The notes under the pieces: generated by a model
Seen by the model: only the letters and a program-made list of their open reading frames with translations
Told to the model about the DNA's origin: nothing
The model's database searches: none
Position numbers and translations under genes: made by a program
Shown here: piece after piece, positions 1-10,445 of the stretch
Numbering within the stretch: the stretch's first letter is position 1
How the letters are laid out: every line of letters begins with the position of its first letter
Assembly: GCA_009193035.1 (NCBI GenBank)
Contig: SWDT01000020.1
Coordinates: forward strand, 186,001 to 250,000
Length of the DNA stretch: 64,000 nucleotides
Reading direction: 5' to 3'
DNA from: Halicephalobus mephisto
Taxonomy: Eukaryota > Nematoda > Chromadorea > Rhabditida > Panagrolaimidae

Positions 1-195
1 TTTTTCCATATATGAATTCTTACATGGTTTTTTCATATATCAACTTTGTTATGTATAAAATCCTCTTCATATATCAATTTCTCAATATGTAAATTCTTCC
101 ATATATAACTTTTTTCATACATCAATTTTTCAATATATGAAGCCTTATGTGATTTTCCCATGAGTTTTTTGTCTTTTGTAAATTGTACTTTTTAG
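1..195 (+). other. Intron of the upstream ATPase gene
   Basis: AT-rich sequence ending in a TTTTTAG acceptor. It holds repeated CATATATGAA/CATATATCAA motifs of the kind seen in other introns of this window. No coding signal was seen. Confidence 0.7.
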
Positions 196-1737
196 AAATC
201 TTTTCTCCGATTCTGTAATGACGGGAAATCCTGCATCGGATTCGCCATGTATGAATTTGAGGATTACGCAGATACTATGTTTTATATGGACCCTTTGGGA
301 TCGAATTTTCCTGATGACGGATGGTGCTTCCTCGGGATGGCTGCTCTTTATGATCCTGTTCTTCCTGAGATCCCGGCTGCTGTGAAAGCGGCTGAAAAAG
401 CGGATATTCGGATTTTTATGGTTAGTGGAGATCATCCTGTTACTTCAGAAGCTTTAGCGAGGAAAATGGAATTTGATTTTGGAGATTATAATGTGGATCA
501 ATCGGATTTGTCCACGGCAAGTGTCAAAAGTGGAAATCTGGATCACGGCGCTGAAGTTCTTCGAGGAGATTTCCAGGATATTGATCTAGAAAATAAAAGC
601 ATAAGTCCGTCTGTTTTAAGTCTGGATTCCATCAGAATCGATCCTATGAGCAATTTGGAAGTTATCCGAGGCGAAACGGTCCAGGAACTGAGCAAAGCCG
701 ACTGGGCGAGGGTTCTTTCCAGAAAACGAGTGGTGTTTGCCAGAACTACCCCAAAACAAAAAATGAAAATAGTTAGAAACTGTCAATTAACAGGAGCAGT
801 CGTAGCAGTGACTGGCGACGGAGTGATGGACGCGCCCTCTTTGAAGCAAGCCGACGTAGGAATAGCGATGGACGCGGTCGGTTCCATATTTGCCAAAGAA
901 GCGGCAGATATTGTTATTATTAAACCACAATTACAAAATTTAATAAATTCAATATCAAAAGGAAGATTATTATTTGATAATTTAAAAAAAACAATTGCAT
1001 ATTCTCTTTCACATTTGGTTCCTGTAATTTTGCCGGTCTGGATCACGTTTATCCTTGGATTTCCGCTCGGGATGAGCAGTCTCCAGATTCTGACTATAGA
1101 TTTACTAAGTGAACTCCCGCCTTCGATAGCCCTAGTGTTCGAGCCCGCCGAAAAGGACCTCATGTCCCGGCCCCCCAGGAAGCGCTCAAGTACCCTAGTT
1201 ACGAAATCCCTACTTTTTTATTCTTATTGTTTAGCTGGATCAATTATTTCAGGAGGCTGTATTTTATCATATTTTACAGTATTCTGGTCTCATGGAATAA
1301 ACATATCTGATTTATTAAATACTAATCATGTTTATTGGAAATATTCTTCTCCAAATCTTATTTTATCTTCTGGAAGAAATCTCACATCATCCGAACAAGT
1401 CCAATATTATCGTGAATCATCCGCTGCATGGCACATAACATTAGTTATATCGCAATCGTTACATTTATGGACATGTACAACAAGAAGGATCAGCTTATTA
1501 AATCATGGAATCAAAAATTGGACATTATTAATTGCTGTCATTTTTGAATTATTATTTTTATTTTTCGTTATTTTTACTCCAGGAATCCAGGATTTACTAA
1601 CAGTCAAACCCCCTCAGTGGTACATATGGCTCTATCCCATCGCCGTCGGCATTATTTTACTCGTTTTTAGCGAAATTCGGAAATATTTCATCAGAAAGTA
1701 CCCCAAGGACCCTATTGTCGCCGTCTTCAAGTGGTAG
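196..1737 (+). CDS. P-type ATPase, Na+/K+-ATPase alpha-like, 3' terminal exon (5' part outside window)
   Basis: Last exon of a type IIC P-type ATPase, a plasma-membrane cation pump family. The exon opens behind a TTTTTAG acceptor at 195 and is in frame from 196; nucleotide-binding motifs such as the phosphorylated DKTGT lie upstream, outside the window. Visible are the hinge motif SGDHPVT, TGDGVMDAPSLK (family form TGDGVNDSPALK; both Mg2+-ligand Asp kept, Asn changed to Met), and the M5 to M10 membrane helices ending with VFKW instead of the usual KETYY tail. In M5 (about 993-1035) the segment AYSLSHLVPV replaces family AYTLTSNIPE, so the Ser, Asn and Glu cation ligands are gone. In M6 (1096-1119) the first Asp is kept and the second is Glu. 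The nearest C. elegans relatives would be the divergent catp genes; which one cannot be told here. Transport competence is doubtful (inference). A possible poly(A) signal AATAAA is at 1788-1793. Confidence 0.88.
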   Translation, partial: KSFLRFCNDGKSCIGFAMYEFEDYADTMFYMDPLGSNFPDDGWCFLGMAALYDPVLPEIPAAVKAAEKADIRIFMVSGDHPVTSEALARKMEFDFGDYNVDQSDLSTASVKSGNLDHGAEVLRGDFQDIDLENKSISPSVLSLDSIRIDPMSNLEVIRGETVQELSKADWARVLSRKRVVFARTTPKQKMKIVRNCQLTGAVVAVTGDGVMDAPSLKQADVGIAMDAVGSIFAKEAADIVIIKPQLQNLINSISKGRLLFDNLKKTIAYSLSHLVPVILPVWITFILGFPLGMSSLQILTIDLLSELPPSIALVFEPAEKDLMSRPPRKRSSTLVTKSLLFYSYCLAGSIISGGCILSYFTVFWSHGINISDLLNTNHVYWKYSSPNLILSSGRNLTSSEQVQYYRESSAAWHITLVISQSLHLWTCTTRRISLLNHGIKNWTLLIAVIFELLFLFFVIFTPGIQDLLTVKPPQWYIWLYPIAVGIILLVFSEIRKYFIRKYPKDPIVAVFKW

Positions 1738-1911
1738 TCCCGGTCTCTTAAAAAGGGTCTGATTTTAATTTCACGGGTTTTACATGTAATAAACTTGTAA
1801 AAGACAAAGTAAAATATTCATTTCTAACCCGTTTTTACATTGAATCCTCCTGTAAATACAATAGCAGTAAATCACACGTAACTGCTGGTACAGTATCCAT
1901 CGGCGACAAAG

Positions 1912-3709
1912 TTACGAAAGGCAAATCACAGAATCATCCTTAGTGGTTGATGTCGGAGGTTTATTTGTATTTGTTTTCTTCGTATACGTCGACATTGACT
2001 TAGTTTTCGTCAGTGGCAGGAAACTTTTAGGCTTCGGTCCACTAGCAAGAGTTTCATCGAGTTTCCCTTTCTTGATGCTGGGGAACTTGTCCTCGACTGC
2101 TGTACTGAAAGGTTTGATCTTCTGATTTCCTCCAAAACGAGAAATCGGAGTCGGAACATCGAAATGTCCAATAATATTTTCAAAATCATCATCACTGAAA
2201 AAACGACATTATTTTAAAAACCAAAAAAAGCGTTATAAAATTATTTCGAGGGAAATTTTCCAAAAATTTAGGTTTCTATGAAATCCTAGGAACTTTTAGA
2301 CTTTAGAATTCTTCACGAGATTCTAGAAATCTACAAAACTTCTATGAAATTCTACAAATTTCTAGAAAATTCCAAACCATACCTATCGTCGAAGGTGAAT
2401 CTGTTTTTTTCGGTCTCGATTCTTTTGCTCTTTTTCACCAATGGCGGTCGGCTTTCGTCGTTCTTCCTGATTTCCATTCCTCTTTTCTTCATGGCCGATA
2501 CGATGATTTCCTTAGAATGAGGAACCACATCGGCACTGTCATCGAGGCTGAATCCTAATGACCTTCTGTCCTTTGGCGGACTGTAAGCCAGAATATCCCT
2601 CAAAGCCTCTCTTGGTGTCAGAATCACGTTCCTTTCAGCTAACCTTTGTTCTGCTTTTTTCAGTTGATCCCGTAAATCCAGAATAACCTTCTGATTCGCT
2701 TCTTTTTTTCTTTTTTCCTCTGCCAGTAATTTCGCCGTGCTGGCTAGTTCCGCTTGTTGTTCGTCATATTTCCTCCTTAGTTGCTTATACTGAGTATGGA
2801 ACAGTGCTTCAAATCCAGCAGGATTCACAGAGCCCTTGGGTCCAAGGTAGTTTTCCCAAATGGCGTCATTTCCATCTCCAGCCTTGATCAAACGGTAACT
2901 GAAACAAATTCCAAAAAATCAAAATTTAAAAATCAAAACAAAAACAGTGTTAAAATTTAAAAAATAAAATTAAAATGTTAAAAATTAAAATTAGACTTAC
3001 AATTCTGAAGCTTTTAATTTTCGCTCAGTTTCTTCCAGTTTTTTCTGCAGAGCATTCTGGTTTTGAAGACTTCCTTCGAGTTGCGAAATCATAATGGACA
3101 ATCTTTCCGCTTTTTTAGCGTTTTTCTCAAGATTGACGATCGTTCGGGATTGAGACTTTATTTTTTCCTCAAATTCCCGGCTTTTCCGATATTCAACATC
3201 TTTTTCTTTCTCGAGTTCTTCAATCCTGGAATGCAGCTGGGCAATTTTTGCAGAATTGTCTTCTTGAGTAACAGGAAAAAAAGAATCATCAGGTCCTGGG
3301 GCGTCAAAATACAACTTAACAATGTCGTTAGATGTCGTCCTTGTCCTGCAAGTTGGACAAGCCTTCCCCGTCTGGAAAATAGATACATGGGAATAATGTT
3401 AAAATTCGATATATCTAATTAGGAAAATTGATATATAAAAACAATTTTAGAAATTGATATATAGAAATAATGTAAAATTCGATATATTAGAGTGATTTTA
3501 AAAATTGATATATAGAAATAATGTAAAATTCGATATATTAGAGTGATTTTAAAAATTGATATATAAAAGCAATAAAGTGAAAAAAAACTCACAGAAAGCC
3601 ATGGCCGAACACAGTTGTCGTGAAATGTATGGCCGCATCTGGTTAAAGCCACAACACTACTGGAAAACAGCGTCGAGAAACAGACAGCACATCGACCGAC
3701 GAGACTCAT
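1912..3709 (-). CDS. trul-1: TRAIP-family RING E3 ubiquitin ligase
   Basis: Four exons (3709-3593, 3371-3001, 2898-2383, 2194-1912) join in frame to 428 aa, close to human TRAIP (469 aa). Residues 7-47 form a RING-H2 finger (C7, C10, C25, H27, H30, C33, C44, C47), followed by the short NDIVKLYFD linker typical of TRAIP and long Lys/Glu-rich coiled coils (about 65-260). The C-terminal third is basic and Ser/Thr-rich and ends DDSVICLS, which fits a SUMO-interacting motif. TRAIP ligases ubiquitylate stalled replisomes and the CMG helicase in the nucleus during replication stress and mitosis; that role is family knowledge. The start is the Met two residues before LVGRC, as in the family. It shares a 496-bp divergent intergenic region with NDUFAF7. 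Intron 1 holds tandem copies of an AT-rich unit with AAATTGATATATA. Confidence 0.9.
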
Positions 3710-4205
3710 CGCCGGAGGATGAGCTTCATTCGATGAAGACGGAAAACGAGGAGGAAACTGAAGCACGGAAGTGAAATTTGCAAATTGAAAACCCGACAAT
3801 CGCGCGTTTTCGTTTTCGTGTCGAGAACCACGTGATATCAATCAGGATATTGGTATTGAAACCAAACAATCACGTTTTTACATTTTTGTTCCCAAGAATT
3901 AAGTCATATTTATCAAAAAATTGAAGAAAGACAATTACAAGTTTAGGTTTTCTTGTCAGGAAGTAGACCATATTTATCATAAAATTGAAAACATAACAAT
4001 CGTGTTTTTATATTTTCGTGTCGGAAACCAGACCATATTTACCAGGAAATTGAAAACTAGACAATTACACTGTTGTGGTTTCAGGTCTCTAAACAAACCA
4101 TATTAACCAATATATTGAAACTTGACAATCGCGCGTTTTGGCTTTCGCGTCAAGAACTGCGCTTTGTTAACTGGCAAATCTGACGCTGACGGTTATTAAA
4201 CTTAG
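3710..4205. repeat. Divergent intergenic region with about five tandem units of roughly 70 bp
   Basis: Between the trul-1 and NDUFAF7 starts. Units carry ATTGAAAACTAGACAAT followed by a T-rich stretch and GTGTCGAGAACCA-like or CAGACCATATTTA sequence, repeated from about 3775 to 4160. The repeat may itself carry the bidirectional promoter; no TATA box is evident. The sequence TTAAACTTAG directly before the ATG at 4206 fits a spliced-leader acceptor. Confidence 0.55.
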
Positions 4206-7200
4206 ATGATTGCTCGTAAATTACTGTCTTCACCGACGTTTTTTCGGACATGTTCTTCATCGAGATTGAAGTTCGTCCGATGTCTGTCCGTTCCAGAAAC
4301 TTCAAAAAGAGAAGAAGCATTGTTCCATTTCATCAAGGACAAAATTAGGTCCACTGGTCCGATCACCGTTCACGAGTACATGCAGCTCGCTGCCGGATCT
4401 GGAGCCGGATATTACTACGGCAAAAACGTCGGAGAAGAGGTAGAGGGCATTTAATGTGGAAATTGATATATGAATGGAATTTTTAGGACAGAATTTTCGG
4501 GGTCGGAGGAGACTTCATCACGAGTCCCGAACTTACCCAAGTTTTCGGAGAACTTGTAGCCGTCTGGATCTACAACGAACTCGCCAACACAGGACACAAA
4601 GGCGAATGGCAGCTGGTGGAACTCGGTCCGGGAAGCGGAGCTCTGATGTCCGACGTTCTGAGGGTGCTGCAGAGGTTCCAAGAAGACAAGTTGACCGTTC
4701 ATCTGGTGGAGATTTCTGATAACTTGATCGATGCCCAGGAGAAACTCCTTTGTGGTTCAGTGTCTAAGAACATCGAGAGGAAGTCCTACGTCCGAAGAAG
4801 TCGATCCCTCTATGGCGTCACCGTCTACTGGCACAAGGACATCAACGACATCCCCGACGGCGTAAGTAGGAAGTTCGAATTAAAAATTAACAAATCTTTA
4901 GGGATATTTTCACACGACTTATGATTCCTAAGATGTTTTTGATATTTTCATATACAGTAGAATTTGGATATAAGATACCCCCTTGGGATTAACCAAAACG
5001 TATCTTATAATAAAAAATATTCAGTAGAACTTAGATATAAGATACCCCTGCTATAACGTATCTCTTGTTATAGCATACAGTATGAGTGAGTGTGTTTGGT
5101 TAGTCTGTCTTCAAATTTACCCCCGCTATGATATATTTTTTCTTAAAAGATACGCTTTGGCCGGTTCCAAGGAGGTATTTCATATCCAAGTTCTACTGTA
5201 TATAGAACTGAGTATTTTGTAATTATTTTAAAGAAAAACAGATAAACTATAATACTATAGAACTTAGATATCAGATACCCTCGTTATAACATATCTCTTG
5301 TTATAGCATACAGTATGAGTGAGTGAGTTTGGTTAGTCTGTCTTCAAATTTACCCCCTATAATATATCCTTTCTCATAACATACGCTTTATCCTGTCCCA
5401 AGAAAGTCTCTTATATCCAAGTTCGACTGTATAATCATTAACCCTGAGGATTGAGGGCCACGTAACTCATAACTCTCGTTTAATTTTTTTCCAATTCTCT
5501 TCCAGGAAGATATATTGTCAAAATTGACTAAAACACTGTAAAATCACGAAATAACTCTAAAATTTTCACTTTCAGAGTACTTTGATTTAAAAAACTTTTT
5601 AAATTTCGCGTTAGGACCACTTTGTAAAAATATTCATTTTTATAACATGTTGTTGATTACGAAATAATCACTTTTGAGTTATTTTAATTTAAAAACTCTT
5701 CGAAATAATGTTAATATTTCATTTTTATAAAAATGCAGTTATTAATTTTATTTTTTAGTTTACCGCTTTTGTCGGGAATGAATTCCTAGATGCTTTGCCG
5801 ATTCATCAATTTTCAAAGTCGAAAACTGGATGGCACGAAGTCTACGTCAACCTCGATCAAGGAGGAAAATTCTGTTTCATGTTGTCCAAAGGAGAAAATT
5901 TACACACAAAGTAAGTTTTAATAATTTTATCACGAATAATTTTTCAAAAAATTCAAAATTTTATTTAAAAAAAAATCAAAATAGTTCAAAAATAACTATT
6001 TCGTAATTTTGCAGAATTTCGAAATCAGTCATGTTATGGAAATTAAAATCAAATTTTCGTAAAATTGGTAATGGAATTTTTTTTATGAGTTCTTTGTGAT
6101 GACAATTACGAAATAACTGTTACATAAAATGAAATCACAGATTACTGTAATTCTTATGAGATTTTTGATATCCGTGTTGAGACGATTTCGTAACAACACT
6201 TATTTTTGTTAATTTATAAAACAAGATATAAGATTTGAAAGTTTTTACTTTTTAAAACGAGTGATAGATTTTTTTCGACGAGTTCTTTGTGATGAGAATT
6301 ACGAAATAACTGTTACATAAAATCAAATCACAGATTACTGTAGTTTTTTTGAGATTTTTGATATCCATGTTGAGACGGTTTCGTAACAACACTTATTTTT
6401 GTTAATTTATAAAACAAGATATAAAATTGTTTTAAAGCGAATTTCTAAGAATTAAAATAATTAAAAATAATTTTGTATAAAAGTTACTTTGTAATCAATT
6501 TTTTAAGTATATTTTACTTGGATCTAAAAACTTCCAAATTAGGGTCACATGGGATACACCACCCTATATCTATTTTCTAGAATTAATTTTCATATATGAA
6601 AGCATATATGGAGATCAAAAAACGCCCAAATGCATTGTCGAAAAAAATCTACTTTATTCGTATTTAATGAAATTAATTTTCAGAGGGATTTTGCCTGAAT
6701 CGGTGAAAAACGATGAATCCAGAAGCCATTTTGAAGTTTCTCCTGAAGCGTGTACCATTGTTTCTCAAATTTCAAACTTGTTTGTTGTTTAATTTTTAAA
6801 TTTTTTAAAAAAGAAATTTTTAGAATAACGAAAAATGGAGGATTTGCTTTATTTACTGACTACGGTCATGATGGAAGTAGAAAAGATTTGTCCTTGAGGG
6901 CTTACCATAAACATGATCAAGTTAATCCTCTTGAAAATCCAGGAAAATATGACATAACAGCAGATGTTAATTTTGGATATTTAAAAGAATTAATTAAAAA
7001 TGAAGTAATAGTTTTTGGACCGTCAGAACAAAGAATATTTTTGGCCCAATTGGGGATCCTGACACGAATGCAGCACTTGATGAGACAATGTAAGTCGAAA
7101 AATGACAGACAATCGTTATTTGATGCTTATAAGATTCTGATGACGTCGACAGAAGAAGGCGGAATGGGATCGGCTTTTAAATGTTTTTCAATTTTTCCAA

Positions 7201-7292
7201 AAAGTTTAAAGAAAATTATGGAAAAACGAGGAGGATATCCAGATGGATTCAGACCGATGAACTTTAATCCGACAGAAAATGAAAGATCTTAA
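4206..7292 (+). CDS. NDUFAF7: NDUFAF7 (MidA-type) mitochondrial protein arginine methyltransferase
   Basis: Five exons (4206-4439, 4487-4861, 5759-5910, 6684-6779, 6824-7292) join in frame to 441 aa, the length of human NDUFAF7. The N-terminus is Arg/Ser-rich without acidic residues, as expected of a mitochondrial targeting peptide. Key blocks are FGVGGDFITSPELTQVFGE, the SAM-binding loop ELGPGSG (residues 123-129), GNEFLDALPIHQF after the third splice, and a conserved end around GMGSAFKC. The family enzyme dimethylates an arginine of complex I subunit NDUFS2 in the matrix, early in complex I assembly. The exon 4 to 5 junction (TT|gtttgt...ttttag|A) is the weakest, but it is the one that keeps frame. 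Intron 2 carries MITE-like repeats and intron 3 two copies of a 165-bp repeat. Several AATAAA hexamers lie at 7388-7530. Confidence 0.92.
4953..5431. mobile_element. Two or three MITE copies with pogo/Tigger-like terminal inverted repeats
   Basis: Within intron 2 of NDUFAF7. Left ends read CAGTAGAAYTTRGATATAAG (from about 4955 and 5022) or a variant (about 5258). Right ends read CATATCCAAGTTCTACTGTA (to 5200) or TATATCCAAGTTCGACTGTA (to about 5431), the inverse of the left end. The interiors share TTGTTATAGCATACAGTATG and GTTTGGTTAGTCTGTCTTC. Elements are about 180 bp, TA-flanked and have no ORF. CAGTAGAA-type ends flanked by TA are typical of pogo/Tigger DNA transposons, so these are probably nonautonomous derivatives. 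The 4953 end looks like a further partial copy. Confidence 0.6.
6088..6430. repeat. Two-copy tandem repeat of about 165 bp in NDUFAF7 intron 3
   Basis: Two near-identical stretches share GAGTTCTTTGTGATG, ACGAAATAACTGTTACATAA, CACAGATTACTGTA and the recurrent GTGTTGAGACGRTTTCGTAAC motif. No coding potential was seen. Confidence 0.6.
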
Positions 7293-9475
7293 AAAATTTT
7301 TTTCGATGATGTTAAAAGAAAATTATTTTTATGGATTCATAGTTCTGTGGTGTTTTTGATTAATAGGTTTTGTTGAAAATTTTATAAAATAATAAATCTT
7401 TTAAAATTTACAAAATAATAAATTTTTAAAATTTTATAAAATAATAAATTTAAAATATTTTATAAAATAATAAATTTAAAATATTTTATAAAATAATGAA
7501 TTTTTAAAATTTATAAAATAATAAATTTTTTAAACTTTTTTATTAATTTTGTTAGTTTCCTTTGAGAAGCTTACAGTAATCTCAGAATGTTTAGGTTAGA
7601 CTTAATTAATCGAGGAAATTCAATAAAACAAATCTTATTTTAATTTTTTCAACACGAATTCACAGAATGTTTGAAAGTTTTTATTTTAGAAGCTTCTGAT
7701 GGATTCGGGGAGATTTTATGAGATTCAAGTTTAATAAATATGAAAATTAAAGATTTGGTTACTGTTAAGATAGAAAGTGGAAATACAATGATGTTCTTTA
7801 CTAGAGCAAAAAAAGAAATAATATTTTTAATATTTTTCTGACACAACTACAACCGAAAACCTCACTTGTGCCCTACAGTATCCCCCACTCCCTGATATTC
7901 AGGCTATCTCTTCAGGTTTTTTCTACTCTCCTTCTTTGTCCCAGCAATTACGAAATTGTCTCACCACGAATTCCCTGAATTTTCCAAAAACTTCAAAAAT
8001 TCGAAATCCTAGATCTCGATTGTACAGTACCTGGATTCTGGAGGCTTCTCTGGTCTTCTAATTTGATAAAGATAAAAACCAAGAACGAATTTATTTACAA
8101 AATGATTTCATCACGCATTTTCTGAATTTTCCAAAATTGAAAATTTTGATTTTTAACTTTTATTGGATTCTGGATGCTTTTGAAAAATTTAAATTTCTTC
8201 AGAAATTTCGATTAAAGTAAGTAGTTCATGAATTCATGGTTTGGCTCGTGATTTCATTGTTTGTCAATCTGTTTGGCCAGTCATTCGTTCCTTACACTTT
8301 TGTACACTCTGAGATCCTTCGCCGCGGGGGACAGATTTGACTTTGTCGGTTTGGAGCAACAAAGGTCAAAACAAAGAAAAACTGTCAAGCTTGTTGCGAC
8401 ATCCCGGGTGAGTTTTTTGGATTTCCTTTTACGGCCTTGTCAATTTGGATATTCCAGGACAAAAATCCTTGAAAATGTGCAAGTTTTCAAGAAAACTGAT
8501 TTAAATATTTTCTAAATTAAAAATATAATTAAATTTTTAGTTTTTTTTTGAAATTAAACATTTTTTTTAAATTTTTAAATTCCCGCGAAAAATTAAAATA
8601 TAAAAAATGGCAAATCTGGCAATTTCTATGAAAGTCAAATCGCTTTTTTACCTAAGTTTTAAATTTTTTTTTAAATTCTAGAATTTTGTAAAAATTTTTT
8701 TAATAAATATTTTTTTAAAGTTTTTGAATTCCCGCGCAAGGGCGAGTGGCAGTGCAAAGGAGTAAAAAGTGGTAAAACTGGCAATTGTCTGCCAAAATTG
8801 ACTCGCGTTCTCTCGCTTTTTTTCTTCTTATTTTTTACCTAAAATTTCGAAAATTTCAAAAAATCCGCGTCCAAACAGTTTCAAAACTTTTTATTTTTTA
8901 AATTTTTTACAATATTACAACTTTTGGATTCTCACGTAAAAAAAATAAAAAAAATCGACGAATTTGACGATCATTTACCGAAGTTGTTTCGCGTTTTTTG
9001 TATTTTTTTTGAAACAATTCTAAAGTACTTAAGAAATTCACAAAAATCGTGTCAGAACAATTCCAAAAAAATTCCACTTAAATTTTATAATTGCGATTTT
9101 TGAATTTTGTGAGTTTTTTAAAAAACGACAAATTTGGCAACTTGTACAAAAATCGATTTTTTAAACATTTAATAATTTTAAAATTTTTATAAACTTTATG
9201 TGAGAACAGTTTTTTTTATCCGAAAAGCCATGTTTGTTTATATATTGAATGGCCCGTTTTTTGACTCTTTTGAATTGACCAGGTAGTCTTTCAAAAAAGC
9301 CCGGATTTGACCAATCGAACACGGGAGAAGAGCTTGTCGGACAAGTATTGCAAAAAGTTTGGCCGCGAATCTGACGTGAGAGCGCGAGTGGACACGAAAA
9401 AGGTAAAACTGACCGCTTTTCTCAGGTAGACGAATTTGACTGGTTCGTTCAGTTACTGTTTTTTGTTTAAAAAAA
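7293..9475. other. Intergenic region with a dispersed repeat and no firm gene
   Basis: 7293-7540 is AT-rich with repeated AAATAATAAATTT. About 7745-7950 is an inverted copy of a 200-bp repeat found again at 9970 and 10255. 8240-8420 is GC-richer and has a donor-like CCCGGGTGAGT; an open frame from 8261 could be an upstream exon, but nothing supports it further. 8560-8860 holds TTTTTGAATTCCCGCGCAAG-type repeats and a GACTCGCG motif. 9288-9410 is another GC-richer patch without a clear ORF. Confidence 0.5.
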
Positions 9476-10445
9476 ATGGAATTAAATATATGGTTATTTG
9501 CTATTATATTTGTTTCTGGAGTTGTTGGAATACCTCCAGGAGCTTTGCCTACGCTGATTCCGCTGAGGTACGACCTCCAACTGCAGCTTCCGACCGCGGC
9601 TTCTGAAGACGACCTGATTCCCGCGTTTTTCGGATCTGTGAAAATCGACTTCCAGCTGTCGAGACCGGTCTTTGCCAGATACCAGTCTCCTCCAGAATTC
9701 GGACTTTTTCATCATCCTCAAAAAGTTCAAAAACCTGGAGGAGCAGAAATCCGACTTCAAGCCCTCAGGCTATCTGACTTCCGGAATGTCACTTTAGAAG
9801 GAAATGGTCGATCTTTCGAAATTTCCAATATCTCTACAAATAAAGATGAAATTGTGATTACTGTAACTGAAGCAGCTCTGGCACAAGGACGATACTTCTT
9901 GAACATCGGCAGATACACCGGCATCATCACTTACGACAACGGCATTTTTTACAGGTTAGTTGGCTTTCAATTGCTGGGACAGAGAAGGAGAGTAGAAAAA
10001 ACCTGAAGAGATAGCCTGAATATCAGGAAGTGGGGGATACTGCAGGGCACGAATGAGGTTTTCGGTTGTAGTTGTGTCGAGAAAATATTAAAAATATTGA
10101 AACTATTATTTCTTTTTTTTTGCTCTAGGAAAGAACATCATTGTACTTCTGTTTTCTATCTTAACAGTTACTATCTAAAAAACAGTTTCAACAAAAATAG
10201 TGACTGAAAATGGACACTGTGTTTGATCTTCATTCGAGCTGCCAAAGTTACTGCTAGGACAAAGAGTTGAACTAGAGAGAAAAACCTGAAAAGATAGCCT
10301 GAATATCAGGGAGTAGGGGATACTGTAGGGCACAAGTGAGGTTTTCGGTTGTAGTTGTGTCGGAAAAATATTAAAAATATTATTTCTTTTTTTTGCTCTA
10401 GGAAAGATTATTAATGTACTTCTGTTTTCTATCCTAACATCGATA
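7745..10445. repeat. Dispersed repeat family, three copies of about 200 bp around the M1 gene start
   Basis: Copies lie at about 7745-7950 (inverted), 9970-10175 and 10255-10445 (direct). All share AGAGATAGCCTGAATATCAG, GGGATACTGTAGGGCAC, GAGGTTTTCGGTTGTAGTTG and TTTTTTTGCTCTAG. By eye they match at roughly 90 percent. One copy lies upstream of the M1 gene and two in its first intron. No ORF or clear terminal repeats were found. Confidence 0.65.

Noticed and set aside
783..1163. Reverse frame of 126 codons over the ATPase exon
   Set aside because: Antisense shadow of a conserved P-type ATPase sequence.
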